Positions 1 to 8,245 of a stretch of 64,000 nucleotides of DNA are shown one piece after another. The stretch is taken from contig DAHWSH010000052.1 of NCBI GenBank assembly GCA_027338645.1, forward strand, positions 1 to 64,000, read 5' to 3'. The position numbers and the translations under genes are program-made. The stretch is from JAJZIH01 sp021785265 (GTDB lineage Bacteria > Pseudomonadota > Gammaproteobacteria > JAKAQQ01). Below the pieces are notes generated by a model that did no database searches, had not been told where the DNA came from, and worked only from the letters and a program-made list of their open reading frames with translations. How positions within the stretch are numbered: the first letter of the stretch is position 1; each line of letters begins with the position of its first letter.

Positions 1-71
1 AGATCGTCAGTCAGGCGTACCGTGTAGGGCACATTGCCGAGATTTGCAGTGACACTTGCGATCGCAGTCAT
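1..71 (-). CDS. OsmC-like protein, N-terminal fragment (runs off the window)
   Basis: Only the first 23 or so codons lie inside the window. An ATG at 71-69 follows a strong GGAGG ribosome binding site five bases upstream on the minus strand. The peptide begins MTAIASVTANLGNVPYTVRL, which has the feel of the first beta strands of OsmC/Ohr-type peroxide-stress proteins. That family call is inference from a very short stretch. The gene is divergent from rpmB; a TATGAT-like minus-strand -10 lies at 124-129. Confidence 0.35.
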   Translation of the reverse strand, partial: MTAIASVTANLGNVPYTVRLTDD

Positions 72-193
72 GGATCCTCCGGACCGGAGGTGGGCCGAAC
101 CCGGAACTCACGACCGGCGGTCCATCATAGCAGAGCCACTCCGCGAGCCCCGCCGGGGTCGCCGTCCGGCAAAGCACAGGAGCGATCCTGTCC

Positions 194-223
194 TTGATCC
201 TTTAAGTCCGGTCACGCTATAAT
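194..223 (+). promoter_or_regulatory. Sigma-70-type promoter of rpmB-rpmG
   Basis: A TTGATC -35 (194-199) is followed by an 18-base spacer and a perfect TATAAT -10 (218-223). It sits about 28 bases before the rpmB start, giving a short leader. This is seen directly in the sequence; promoter activity is inferred. Confidence 0.7.
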
Positions 224-251
224 TGGAGATCCCTGAAAGGATTGGCCAGAC

Positions 252-485
252 ATGTCCCGAATCTGTGAAATGACCGGCAAAGGGCCGCTCGTCGGCAACC
301 GGGTCTCCCATGCCAACAACCGGAAACGCCGCCGTTTCCTGCCCAACCTTCACAGCCATCGTTTCTGGGTGGAAAGCGAGAAACGTTACGTGACCCTGCG
401 TCTGTCAAACCATGGGCTCCGGATCGTGAACCGTATCGGGATCGAGGCCGCGCTGGCGCGGATCCGCTCCCGCAAAGCCCACTGA
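252..485 (+). CDS. rpmB: 50S ribosomal protein L28
   Basis: This 77-residue basic protein is ribosomal protein bL28, a component of the large subunit. It starts MSRICEMTGKGP and contains the family's VSHANNRKRRRF segment near residues 19-30, followed by the conserved region RFWVESEKRYVTLR. Length matches the family. An AAGGA-like site lies about 12 bases before the ATG. It is followed after 16 bases by rpmG, the normal partner, so both are expected to be read from the TATAAT promoter at 218-223. Confidence 0.97.
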   Translation: MSRICEMTGKGPLVGNRVSHANNRKRRRFLPNLHSHRFWVESEKRYVTLRLSNHGLRIVNRIGIEAALARIRSRKAH

Positions 486-501
486 GGCCGGAGTCAAGTT
501 C

Positions 502-657
502 ATGCGCGAAAAAATCAAGCTGGTCTCAAGCGCCGAAACCGGGCACTTCTACGTCACCACCAAAAACAAGCGCCTCCACGCGGACAAATTCCAAGTCCGC
601 AAGTTCGACCCGGTGGCCAAGAAGCACGTCCTCTACACGGAAACCAAGCTCAAATAA
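502..657 (+). CDS. rpmG: 50S ribosomal protein L33
   Basis: This 51-residue gene encodes ribosomal protein bL33, directly downstream of rpmB in the usual order. The start is MREKIKLVSSAETGHFY and the protein ends in ETKLK. There are no cysteines at all, so this is the zinc-independent (C-minus) form of L33. It is co-transcribed with rpmB. The next gene is convergent, and the 54 bases between them hold only GC-rich inverted repeats without a T tract. Confidence 0.97.
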   Translation: MREKIKLVSSAETGHFYVTTKNKRLHADKFQVRKFDPVAKKHVLYTETKLK

Positions 658-711
658 GCCAGTCCCGTCCGGGCTCCCGGTCCCGCCCGAGGATCGGCCG
701 GGCGCGTGCGG

Positions 712-1899
712 TCAGCCGCCCGCAGCTTCAGACAGGATTTGACTGGCGGGTTGCTCGAGGAGGAGGTGGACCCGTTCGGAGAAGTGCTCGAGCTGGCGCA
801 CTCCGCTCGTCCGTGCCTGGCTCAGCCACTCGCGCAATTCTTCCAGACGTTGTGCCGCATGGGCCCCACTTTCCCACACATGTCCGAGACGCACGCGGAA
901 ATCGTAGACCGTCCGCAAAACCGGCTGGCTGTCCAGGACAGAGTCGAGCGTGGCCCGATCCTCGGCCGACTCACCCAGTAGCTTGGGCGACAGCCAGAAC
1001 AGCCGTCGGCAGCGACGGGTTGGTCGAAAACCGTCGCGACGGACGTTGCGCCACGTCGGGCGCAGTACCTCCTTGAGGTATCGGCTCATGAGGTGGGCCC
1101 GATACGCCATGAGATCCTGGAGGCTCACCGACTGCCCGTCGGTCGCCGCCAGCCGCTCGATCTGGGCAAGACCCAAGGCAGAAAGAATCCGGAGATAGAA
1201 CCAACCGATATCAAACTCCCCGTGACGCTGGCTGAAGCGGGCTGAACCCGGGAAGGCGTGATGGTTGTTGTGGAGTTCTTCGCCCCCGCAGACCAGTCCC
1301 CAAGGCACGATGTTATGAGAGAGATCCGGGGTATCGAAGTTTCGGTATCCCACCGCATGACCGAGTCCATTGACCACGCCAGCCGCGAGAACCGGGATTC
1401 CCATCATCTGGACTGCCCAGAGCGTGAGTCCGAGTGGTCCGAAGAGAAGCACTTCGAGTCCCATGAGGAGGAGAATGCCGATGATATTGACGGGGCCGGC
1501 ATACACCCAGCGTTCGAGCCAGTCGTCGGGGGTTCCCTGTCCATAGGTTTTGAGAGTATCCGAATCCTCTGCCGCCCGGCGGTAGAGCCCGACTCCCCCG
1601 AACAGCACGGTCCGGAGCCCGAACAGCCGGGGACTATGCGGATCCCCCTCGTGGTCCACCGTGGAATGGTGACGCCGGTGCACCGCGACCCACTCCCGGG
1701 TCACGGTTGCGGTGGTGAGCCACAGCCAGAAGCGGCAGAGATGGCGGACAACCGGGTGAAGCTTCACAGCCCGGTGCGTCTGGTCGCGATGTAGGTACAA
1801 GGAGACCGCGACCACCGTGAGGTGGAGGGTCAGAAGCCAGACGCCGATCAACGCCCAGAGGGGCCAGCCGAGGAGACCATGGGACAAAAATGCGTTCAA
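712..1899 (-). CDS. Membrane acyl-CoA (delta-9) fatty acid desaturase
   Basis: The protein is an integral-membrane di-iron desaturase that would introduce a double bond into acyl-CoA chains at the inner membrane. The three histidine boxes of the family are all present: HRDQTH (about residues 37-42), HRRHH (74-78) and HNNHH (210-214), with hydrophobic segments between them. At 395 residues it is of normal length. I place the start at a TTG (1899-1897) because the open frame upstream has no ATG between the promoter and the first histidine box and because a perfect TATAAT lies just upstream at 1944-1939. The longer open frame would run into the divergent ABC gene. It is convergent with rpmG. Confidence 0.88.
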   Translation of the reverse strand: MNAFLSHGLLGWPLWALIGVWLLTLHLTVVAVSLYLHRDQTHRAVKLHPVVRHLCRFWLWLTTATVTREWVAVHRRHHSTVDHEGDPHSPRLFGLRTVLFGGVGLYRRAAEDSDTLKTYGQGTPDDWLERWVYAGPVNIIGILLLMGLEVLLFGPLGLTLWAVQMMGIPVLAAGVVNGLGHAVGYRNFDTPDLSHNIVPWGLVCGGEELHNNHHAFPGSARFSQRHGEFDIGWFYLRILSALGLAQIERLAATDGQSVSLQDLMAYRAHLMSRYLKEVLRPTWRNVRRDGFRPTRRCRRLFWLSPKLLGESAEDRATLDSVLDSQPVLRTVYDFRVRLGHVWESGAHAAQRLEELREWLSQARTSGVRQLEHFSERVHLLLEQPASQILSEAAGG

Positions 1900-1938
1900 G
1901 GGCTGAAGCCTCGCTGGGAATGCGCTAGAATCAATCGC

Positions 1939-1944
1939 ATTATA
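1939..1944 (-). promoter_or_regulatory. -10 element of the desaturase promoter
   Basis: A perfect minus-strand TATAAT is present 40 bases before the proposed TTG start. The -35 region at the right distance (about 1962-1967) is poor. The same interval must also hold the promoter of the divergent ABC operon; a plus-strand TAGAAT at 1926-1931 is a weak candidate. Confidence 0.55.
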
Positions 1945-2035
1945 CGCAATAGAGAACCGGTCCGGGATGCGGAACCAACCTCCTCGGATTCGGGTCCCTA
2001 TGCCGACCCCCAGTCCCCGGGAGCCTGCCCCACCG

Positions 2036-2992
2036 ATGGCCGAAAACCTGATTGATGCCCACAACCTCTCCCGCTCCTTTGGCGGCCGTCCGGCCGTCCG
2101 GGATCTCGACCTCACGCTCGAGAGGGGAGAAATCCTGGGTTTTCTCGGCCTGAACGGAGCGGGCAAAAGCACCACCCTGAGAATGCTGGCCGGGACCCTG
2201 GCCCCGAGCGCCGGGCGGATCACGATCGCCGGGATCGACCTCCTGAACGATCCCAAGTCCGCCAAGCGCAAGCTCGGCTACCTGCCGGAACAGCCTCCCC
2301 TGCACCCGGAACTCACCGTCTCCGAGTATCTCCGCTTCTGTGCCGAAATCCATGGCGTTCCCCGCGCCCGGATCCGGACCACGATCAAGAACGCCCAAGA
2401 AAAAACCGGCCTGATGGGTGTGGAACGGCGCCTTATCCGGAACCTCTCCAAGGGTTACCAGCAACGGGTCGGTATCGCCCAGGCCATCCTCCATGATCCG
2501 GAGGTGCTCCTCCTCGACGAACCGACAGTCGGACTCGACCCGGCCCAGATCCAGGAGATTCGCGCGTTGATCCGCTCCCTTGGCGAGGCCCACAGCGTCG
2601 TCTTCTCGAGCCATCTCCTGGCCGAGGTCCAGAGCCTGGCCACGCGGGTCATCATCATCCACGAGGGACGACTGGCCTGGTCGCGGCCTCTCACCCGGAC
2701 CCTAGCCGACCCTCCGGCCTCGTCCTACCGGATCGGCCTCCGCAAAGCGCCCTCACCCGAAGAGGTCATCGGACGGACGGGTGCGCGGGGGATCACCCCG
2801 CTCGGCGATGGGTGGTTCCGGATCGCCCCATCCGAAGAGACCGCAAGCGACTTCCCGGAGCGTTTTCTCGACCGTGCGGTCCGGGAAGGCTGGGCACCCT
2901 TCGGGTTCATCGCGGAGGAAACCAGTCTCGAGTCGATTTTCCTCGAGCTCACGAGGGGAGATCCCTCGACCCCCACGGAGGCCGTTTCATGA
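2036..2992 (+). CDS. ABC transporter ATP-binding protein, Gld-type (GldA-like)
   Basis: This is the ATPase of an ABC-2 type exporter. Walker A is GLNGAGKST (residues 38-46), the signature is LSKGYQQR (about 137-144) and Walker B is LLLDEP (about 158-163). A C-terminal extension of about 90 residues is typical for this subfamily. The ATG at 2036 gives MAENLIDAHNL, the usual N-terminus; in-frame ATGs at 1967 and 2000 would add a proline-rich leader, so the start is uncertain. Its stop overlaps the permease start by 4 bases (ATGA). The four-gene order ATPase, permease, GldG-like, DUF4340-like is a widespread exporter operon first named from gliding bacteria; substrate unknown. Confidence 0.9.
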   Translation: MAENLIDAHNLSRSFGGRPAVRDLDLTLERGEILGFLGLNGAGKSTTLRMLAGTLAPSAGRITIAGIDLLNDPKSAKRKLGYLPEQPPLHPELTVSEYLRFCAEIHGVPRARIRTTIKNAQEKTGLMGVERRLIRNLSKGYQQRVGIAQAILHDPEVLLLDEPTVGLDPAQIQEIRALIRSLGEAHSVVFSSHLLAEVQSLATRVIIIHEGRLAWSRPLTRTLADPPASSYRIGLRKAPSPEEVIGRTGARGITPLGDGWFRIAPSEETASDFPERFLDRAVREGWAPFGFIAEETSLESIFLELTRGDPSTPTEAVS

Positions 2993-3741
2993 TCCGAGCC
3001 CTGGTCAAGCGCGAACTCCGCTCCCTTTTCGTCTCCCCCCTGGCCTGGGTGATCCTGGCCGTCGTGACGCTCATCCTCGGCTGGATCTTTCTGCTCCAGG
3101 TGGATTTGTTCCTCCGAATCATGCCCCGGCTCGCCCTTTACCGGCACGGGGCCGGGGTGACGGCGCTCGTCGTCATGCCACTCTTCCATAGCGCTATCGT
3201 GATTCTCCTGCTCGTGATTCCGCTCCTCACGATGCGGCTCGTGAGCGAGGAGCGGCGCCAGAAGACCCTGGAGTTGCTCTATGCCGCCCCGCTCAGCACC
3301 CTCGATCTCGTCTGCGGGAAATATCTGGGCATCCTGGCTTTCCTGGGCGTCCTTCTGTTCCTGATTTTTCTCATGCCGCTGTCCTTGCAACTCGGCACCC
3401 ATCTCGACTGGGGACTTGTGGCCTCGGGACTCTTGGGGCTCTTCCTCGTCATGGCGGCCTTCGCTGCCGCGGGACTTTACCTATCGAGCCTGACCGAGCA
3501 ACCGATCGTGGCCGCCATCTCGACCTTCGGCCTGCTCCTTTTCCTCTGGATCATCGCCTGGGCGGCCAAGGGACACGGTCCGGGTAGCCACGTTTTGCGC
3601 TATGCCTCCCTACTCAACCATTTCCAGGCCTTTGGCCGCGGCGAAGTCCGGATGAGCGACATCGCCTATTACCTCATTTTCACGCTCATCTTTCTGATCC
3701 TAACCGGACGGCGATTCGACGCCGACCACCTGGAGCACTGA
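2989..3741 (+). CDS. ABC-2 type permease (GldF-like)
   Basis: The protein (250 residues) is the membrane subunit partnering the preceding ATPase. It starts MIRALVKRELRSLFVSPLAW, the typical cytoplasmic amphipathic start of ABC-2 permeases, and has about six hydrophobic segments. The start at 2989 is fixed by the ATGA overlap with the ATPase stop. It is followed one base later by the GldG-like gene. Transported substrate cannot be read from the sequence. Confidence 0.88.
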   Translation: MIRALVKRELRSLFVSPLAWVILAVVTLILGWIFLLQVDLFLRIMPRLALYRHGAGVTALVVMPLFHSAIVILLLVIPLLTMRLVSEERRQKTLELLYAAPLSTLDLVCGKYLGILAFLGVLLFLIFLMPLSLQLGTHLDWGLVASGLLGLFLVMAAFAAAGLYLSSLTEQPIVAAISTFGLLLFLWIIAWAAKGHGPGSHVLRYASLLNHFQAFGRGEVRMSDIAYYLIFTLIFLILTGRRFDADHLEH

Positions 3742-3742
3742 G

Positions 3743-5110
3743 ATGCCTCCCTTCGAGATCAACCGCCGCTCCCGCCACTGGCTCAGGATCCAAGGAATCG
3801 CTTTCATCTTTCTCCTCCTCGCGGCCGCCGGCCTGGCTTTCTGGCTGACCCACCGGATCTCGCTCTCGTGGGACTGGACGGCGATGGGCCGCAACAGTCT
3901 GACCCGCTCCAGCCGCCGGATCACCCGCTCGCTCGACCAGCCAGTCAAGGTGGATGCCTTCGTACGGACCGAAGATCCACTCCGCGCCTCGATCCGCCAC
4001 TTGGTCGACCGCTACCACCGGGTCAATCCCCGGATCCAGCTCCATTTCATCAACCCGGATATCCACCTGAATCAGGTCCGGCGTTTCGGCATTACTGCGG
4101 ACGGTGAACTCGTCATCCGCTACGCGGGGCGCCAGCAAACCCTGACGACATTGAGCCAGCGGTCCCTCACGGATGCCCTCTTCCGCCTTATGCGTAGCCA
4201 AAACCTGAACGTCCGTTTCGTGACCGGCAACGGAGAACCCTCCCTGACGGGAAGTGGACCTGCAGATCTCCGGGCCCTGGATCAGGCCCTCGTGCGCGAG
4301 GGCTTCCGGACCCAGACCCTCAATCTTGCAACCGCGCAGATCCCGGAAAAAACCGCCCTCCTCATCCTGGATGATCCCACCGCGCGACTTTTGGCTCCCG
4401 AGGTTGCGACCTTGGTCCAGGCCGTGAAGTCGGGCCAGGCCCTTCTCTGGCTCATGCCCCCCGGTCGCCTTCACGGACTTACCCCCCTCGCCCGTGCCCT
4501 GGGAATCCGCTTCCTGCCCGGAACGATCGTGGATGCCGAATCCCGCCTTTTCGGGATCTCGAACCCCACCTGGCTCGTCCTCACGAGCTATCCGATCAAC
4601 CCGGTGACCGAAAGCCTCCACCTCGAAACCCTATTCCCGGATGCCGGTGCACTGGCCCGCCGGCCCAATCGCCCTTGGTCCGAGGAGCCTCTCTTGGAGA
4701 GCCGCCCGCTTCCAGTCAGCTGGCTCGCTCAGGGTCCGCTCACGGGAACCCTCATCTACAACCCGAAACAGAAAGACCGCCCCGGTCCCTTGCCTATCGG
4801 CTTCCTGCTGAACCCAGCCCCATCCCGCACGACGCCTGCGACCCAGCGGGTCGCCGTACTGGCCACGAACGAGTTCTGGGCCAACGCCTTCCTCAACGAG
4901 GGCGGCAATCTCACCTTCAGCCTCGACCTCATCAACTGGCTCACCAGCCAGAATGCCGCGCTCAAACTCCATGAACCGCAATCCCCTGACCGCACGCTGA
5001 TCTTGACCCCTTTTGAGGAAGGACTGCTCGGGGCGGGTTTCCTGATCGGGCTTCCCCTCCTCCTCTTCGCCGCAGGGATCGCCTACTGGATCCGCCGGCG
5101 GCGGCGTTGA
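3743..5110 (+). CDS. GldG-family ABC transport auxiliary protein
   Basis: The 455-residue protein has one N-terminal membrane helix (about residues 18-38), a large extracytoplasmic region and a C-terminal helix followed by a stop-transfer cluster IRRRRR. The early part (SLTRSSRRITRSLDQPVKVDAF) matches the Gldg-type/ABC_transp_aux family seen after ABC-2 permeases. The role is presumably to couple export to a periplasmic or envelope function. It starts one base after the permease stop and ends four bases before the DUF4340-like gene. Confidence 0.82.
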   Translation: MPPFEINRRSRHWLRIQGIAFIFLLLAAAGLAFWLTHRISLSWDWTAMGRNSLTRSSRRITRSLDQPVKVDAFVRTEDPLRASIRHLVDRYHRVNPRIQLHFINPDIHLNQVRRFGITADGELVIRYAGRQQTLTTLSQRSLTDALFRLMRSQNLNVRFVTGNGEPSLTGSGPADLRALDQALVREGFRTQTLNLATAQIPEKTALLILDDPTARLLAPEVATLVQAVKSGQALLWLMPPGRLHGLTPLARALGIRFLPGTIVDAESRLFGISNPTWLVLTSYPINPVTESLHLETLFPDAGALARRPNRPWSEEPLLESRPLPVSWLAQGPLTGTLIYNPKQKDRPGPLPIGFLLNPAPSRTTPATQRVAVLATNEFWANAFLNEGGNLTFSLDLINWLTSQNAALKLHEPQSPDRTLILTPFEEGLLGAGFLIGLPLLLFAAGIAYWIRRRRR

Positions 5111-5113
5111 CCG

Positions 5114-5992
5114 ATGCGCAAAAGACTCTGGATCAACCTGGCACTGGCGCTGATCGTCCTGGGTCTCGCCCTGACCGTGATCTTCGGAGTCAGTCACCAC
5201 CCAAAGCCCGCCTACCCGACCCTCCTCGGGGTTCATCCGGGAGCCATCCGACGTTTTGCCTACGCGCAACCTCACCATCCGGCGGTGGTCTTCCGCAAGA
5301 TCGGCAAGCAATGGTGGCTCATTCACCCCTTCCGGGCGCAGGCGCAGAACCTGGAACTTACCTCCCTGATCGATGAACTGGACGAACCGGTGCGACATCG
5401 CTATCCCCTGGCAAAGATCCCGCCCGCCCGGGTGGGACTCGCTCCGCCTCGGCTCACCCTCTGGGTCAACCAGGAGAAGCTCGAGTTTGGCCGGACCGAT
5501 CCCGTGGGCGAGCGTCGCTACATCCGGGTCGGTCGCTCAATCGACCTCGTCCGTGACGTGCTCTACTACCGACTGGCGGGCAACTTCTACACGCTCCTTT
5601 CGACCCGTCTTCTACCCAAGGGCTCCCGCCTCACCCAACTCCACCTGCCCCGGGTCACCCTCAGGCGGAATACCCGGGGCGACTGGATACTCACTCCACC
5701 CGAGTCGCATGTGAGTTCCGGCATGATCGCCCGCCTCATCCGGCACTGGACCTATGCGAGTGCCTTAAGCGTGGGCCCGCCGGGCCGGATCGAATCCTTG
5801 GGCTCGGTCATCCTCCGCCTCGCCGGAGTGTCGAAGCCCCTGACCTATGTGCTCGCGCGCGATTCGCTCGGAATGGCTCTCGTCAGCCACAACCCGCCGC
5901 TCCGCTGGGTCTTTCCCCACCCCATCGCAAAAAAGATGCTCCACCTCTCGGCCAACCGAAGGCCGCCCCATGCCCGAGCTCCCCGAAGTTGA
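5114..5992 (+). CDS. DUF4340-like membrane-anchored protein
   Basis: This protein of 292 residues has a single N-terminal signal anchor (about residues 6-28) and an otherwise soluble beta-rich region. Position and shape fit the DUF4340 proteins that follow GldG-like proteins in this exporter operon. I see no catalytic motif. Its 3' end overlaps the first 23 bases of mutM, so the exporter genes and the repair gene are translationally coupled. The family assignment rests largely on context. Confidence 0.7.
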   Translation: MRKRLWINLALALIVLGLALTVIFGVSHHPKPAYPTLLGVHPGAIRRFAYAQPHHPAVVFRKIGKQWWLIHPFRAQAQNLELTSLIDELDEPVRHRYPLAKIPPARVGLAPPRLTLWVNQEKLEFGRTDPVGERRYIRVGRSIDLVRDVLYYRLAGNFYTLLSTRLLPKGSRLTQLHLPRVTLRRNTRGDWILTPPESHVSSGMIARLIRHWTYASALSVGPPGRIESLGSVILRLAGVSKPLTYVLARDSLGMALVSHNPPLRWVFPHPIAKKMLHLSANRRPPHARAPRS

Positions 5993-6785
5993 GACGATCA
6001 GGCGGGCCCTCGAGCCCGCAATCCGGGGATGCCGCATCCGTTCCCTCGAAGTCTGGCAACCCCGCCTGCGCTACCCGGTTCCACCCGAGCTGGCCCGGAT
6101 CATCACCGGCCAACGCATCACGGAGCTGAGCCGGCGGGCCAAGTACCTGATCTTCCATCTGGAGGAGCAAAACTGGCTGCTCGTCCATCTCGGCATGTCC
6201 GGCAGGCTCCATCTCACGGATATGGCCGAGGCGCGCGGCCCGCACGACCATTGGGAAATCCGGCTTTCCCACCGGGTCCTCCGCATGCATGACCCGCGCC
6301 GGTTCAGCCTTCTGCTCAAGGGCCAGGGCAACCCGGGCCTCCATCCCCTGCTCGCATCCCTTGGTCCGGAACCCTTGGCACCCGGCTTTGGCGGCCCGGC
6401 GTGGGTCCAGGCGCTCAGAGCCCGCAAAGCACCGGTCAAGTCGCTCCTCCTCGACGGACGACTGATCGCAGGAGTCGGCAACATTTATGCCAGCGAAGCC
6501 CTGTTCCGAGCCGGCATCGATCCCCGGCGCTCCGGGAACCGGATCGGGGCCACCCGAGCACGGATCCTCGGCACGGCCATCCGATTGGTCCTCAAGGAGG
6601 CACTCGAGGCCGGCGGGAGCACGCTTCGGGATTATCGTCATCCCAACGGCGATCCCGGGAGTTTCCGGGTCCGCTGGAGAGTCTACGGTCGCGAAGGGGA
6701 ACCCTGTCCGGACTGCGGAGAAACCATCCGCCGTATCCGGATCGGGCAGCGCTCGAGCTTCTTCTGTCCTTCCTGCCAGCACTGA
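5970..6785 (+). CDS. mutM: Formamidopyrimidine-DNA glycosylase (Fpg/MutM)
   Basis: This bifunctional glycosylase/AP lyase removes oxidised purines such as 8-oxoguanine. The N-terminus MPELPEVETIRR supplies the catalytic proline 2 and glutamate 3, lysine 58 (RRAKYL) is the conserved partner, and the C-terminus holds the zinc finger CPDC...CPSC. Its length (271 residues) is normal. The start overlaps the preceding exporter gene, and a strong terminator follows at 6804-6842. Confidence 0.97.
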   Translation: MPELPEVETIRRALEPAIRGCRIRSLEVWQPRLRYPVPPELARIITGQRITELSRRAKYLIFHLEEQNWLLVHLGMSGRLHLTDMAEARGPHDHWEIRLSHRVLRMHDPRRFSLLLKGQGNPGLHPLLASLGPEPLAPGFGGPAWVQALRARKAPVKSLLLDGRLIAGVGNIYASEALFRAGIDPRRSGNRIGATRARILGTAIRLVLKEALEAGGSTLRDYRHPNGDPGSFRVRWRVYGREGEPCPDCGETIRRIRIGQRSSFFCPSCQH

Positions 6786-6803
6786 ATACCGCCCACGGCA
6801 CCT

Positions 6804-6842
6804 AAAAAAAACCGGCGGGTCACCCCGCCGGTCTCGTTTTTC
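6804..6842. terminator. Bidirectional rho-independent terminator
   Basis: A perfect 9-bp stem (ACCGGCGGG, 6811-6819, with CCCGCCGGT, 6824-6832) closes a 4-base loop. A run of A precedes it and a T run follows (6836-6841), so it can terminate both mutM and the convergent small exported protein. Confidence 0.9.
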
Positions 6843-6858
6843 ATTGGAAGAGAGCGGA

Positions 6859-7212
6859 TTACTTCTTGTGCCAGGCTTTTTTCTTGCCAAAGGCCCACGA
6901 AACCCCGAGTTTGGCCAGGGTTGCCTTATTGAGATGTCCGGTTGCCTTGAGTCCGTGGCTCATCTGGAAAGAACGGACGGCCATCATGGTCTTGGGCCCC
7001 CACATACCGTCTGGCTTGAGATGGGCACCAGAATGATCGAGTGCCTTCTGGACTTTCATGACCCACGCGCGGTGCTGAGCCGCGTTCATCATGGTGTGAT
7101 GCATCATCGGTTTGGCGGACATGGGCTTCGCTGGGCTGCTGGATGCCAGCGCCACCGGACCCAAGGTCAGTACACCCAACACAGCACTCAGTACTAAAGA
7201 TTTCTGCAACAT
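6859..7212 (-). CDS. Small exported peptidoglycan-binding-domain protein
   Basis: The 117-residue product has a signal peptide (MLQKSLVLSAVLGVLTLGPVALA) and one PG_binding_1-type repeat: an LDHSGAHLKPDGMWGPKT stretch followed by VRSFQMSHGLKATGHLNKATL. Such domains bind cell-wall glycan or related polymers in the periplasm. The ATG at 7212 is preferred because GGAGG lies about 10 bases upstream; the in-frame GTG at 7221 is too close to that site. The C-terminus is very lysine-rich. It stands alone between a terminator and a divergent A/T-rich promoter region. Confidence 0.8.
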   Translation of the reverse strand: MLQKSLVLSAVLGVLTLGPVALASSSPAKPMSAKPMMHHTMMNAAQHRAWVMKVQKALDHSGAHLKPDGMWGPKTMMAVRSFQMSHGLKATGHLNKATLAKLGVSWAFGKKKAWHKK

Positions 7213-7325
7213 AAGAAACACACCTCCACAGTTATAATATGAGCCGGAAACTGATCGGCTCCTTCGTCAATCATACGCGCGTCGTTCAGCACCAGCAAGG
7301 ATTTCCGCGGCGCCGAGAGGCCCTT

Positions 7326-8240
7326 TTACCCTGTAGTTTCAACTTCATAGGGAAAGCTCGGTCGGAGCGAGGCGGCGAGCGTGGCCCAAAGCTCGTCTTC
7401 CCGGCGCAACGGCAAGGAAAAATGTCCCTCATTCTCAATGAGCCTCAGCTCTGCTCCCTGTATGCCGGACGCAAAGTCGAGGACCCGGTCCGATGAGACG
7501 ATCCGATCTTTTCCGCCATGGAAAACCCAAAGAGGAGTCCGTCTTTGTGGTGGGCCGGAATAAGGCCAGGGCGAAAGATAGCGCACAAGATCCTGGACCA
7601 GCCCCTGACCCCCTGTGCTCAAGGCGGCCCTCCAGGACTGCCCGAGCAGGGAGTGGATTCGGGGATCCGCGAGAACCTCTCGGTCACAAGCGTCGACCTG
7701 GCGGTAGACCCGGCGCCACAGCCAGTCGGGTTCGGACCGGACACGCTTTGCGATCCAGTCGGCTTCGCCAGCCACCAGACGGGGGGCTCTGCGGAGCAAG
7801 ATGGCATGGGCCCGCATGAGGAACGGCAGCCGGCGATAATCCAGGGGGCCTGTCACGGGCGGGAGTCCACACAGGATGATTGTGAAAACCAGGTGGGAAT
7901 CGGCCTCGTGGTGCTGGGCATAGGCGTAGGGAGCCCCCCCCGAGACCGCAAGCACTCCGTAGCGCGAAAAGCCCAAGGTCTCGACCAGTTTCTTCTGAAA
8001 AGAGGGCCAATCCGCGAGCCTGAGTTCCGGCTGGGCTGGGGAAGCCCCGTACCCGGGCCGGTCGAGCGCATAGAGCGCGAAGCCGAGCCTGCGGGTCACA
8101 GGTTCAGCCAGGTGGGCCTCGTAGTGGGAACCGGGGTAACCGTGGAAGTAGAGGACAGGAAAACCGTCAGGGTTGCCATAGCGCATCACCCGGATCGGCT
8201 CCGTGGTTCTCAGGAGGGTTCCCTCCCCAAGAAAATCCAT
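7326..8240 (-). CDS. Alpha/beta hydrolase
   Basis: This 304-residue protein has the alpha/beta hydrolase layout. The oxyanion segment is HGYPGS (33-38), the nucleophile is serine 100 in AVSGGAP, and the likely catalytic histidine lies in NEGHFS near residue 285. No signal peptide is present, so it should be cytoplasmic. The substrate cannot be told. It begins five bases after a putative lipoprotein gene and is probably co-transcribed with it. Confidence 0.85.
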   Translation of the reverse strand: MDFLGEGTLLRTTEPIRVMRYGNPDGFPVLYFHGYPGSHYEAHLAEPVTRRLGFALYALDRPGYGASPAQPELRLADWPSFQKKLVETLGFSRYGVLAVSGGAPYAYAQHHEADSHLVFTIILCGLPPVTGPLDYRRLPFLMRAHAILLRRAPRLVAGEADWIAKRVRSEPDWLWRRVYRQVDACDREVLADPRIHSLLGQSWRAALSTGGQGLVQDLVRYLSPWPYSGPPQRRTPLWVFHGGKDRIVSSDRVLDFASGIQGAELRLIENEGHFSLPLRREDELWATLAASLRPSFPYEVETTG

Positions 8241-8245
8241 CTCGC

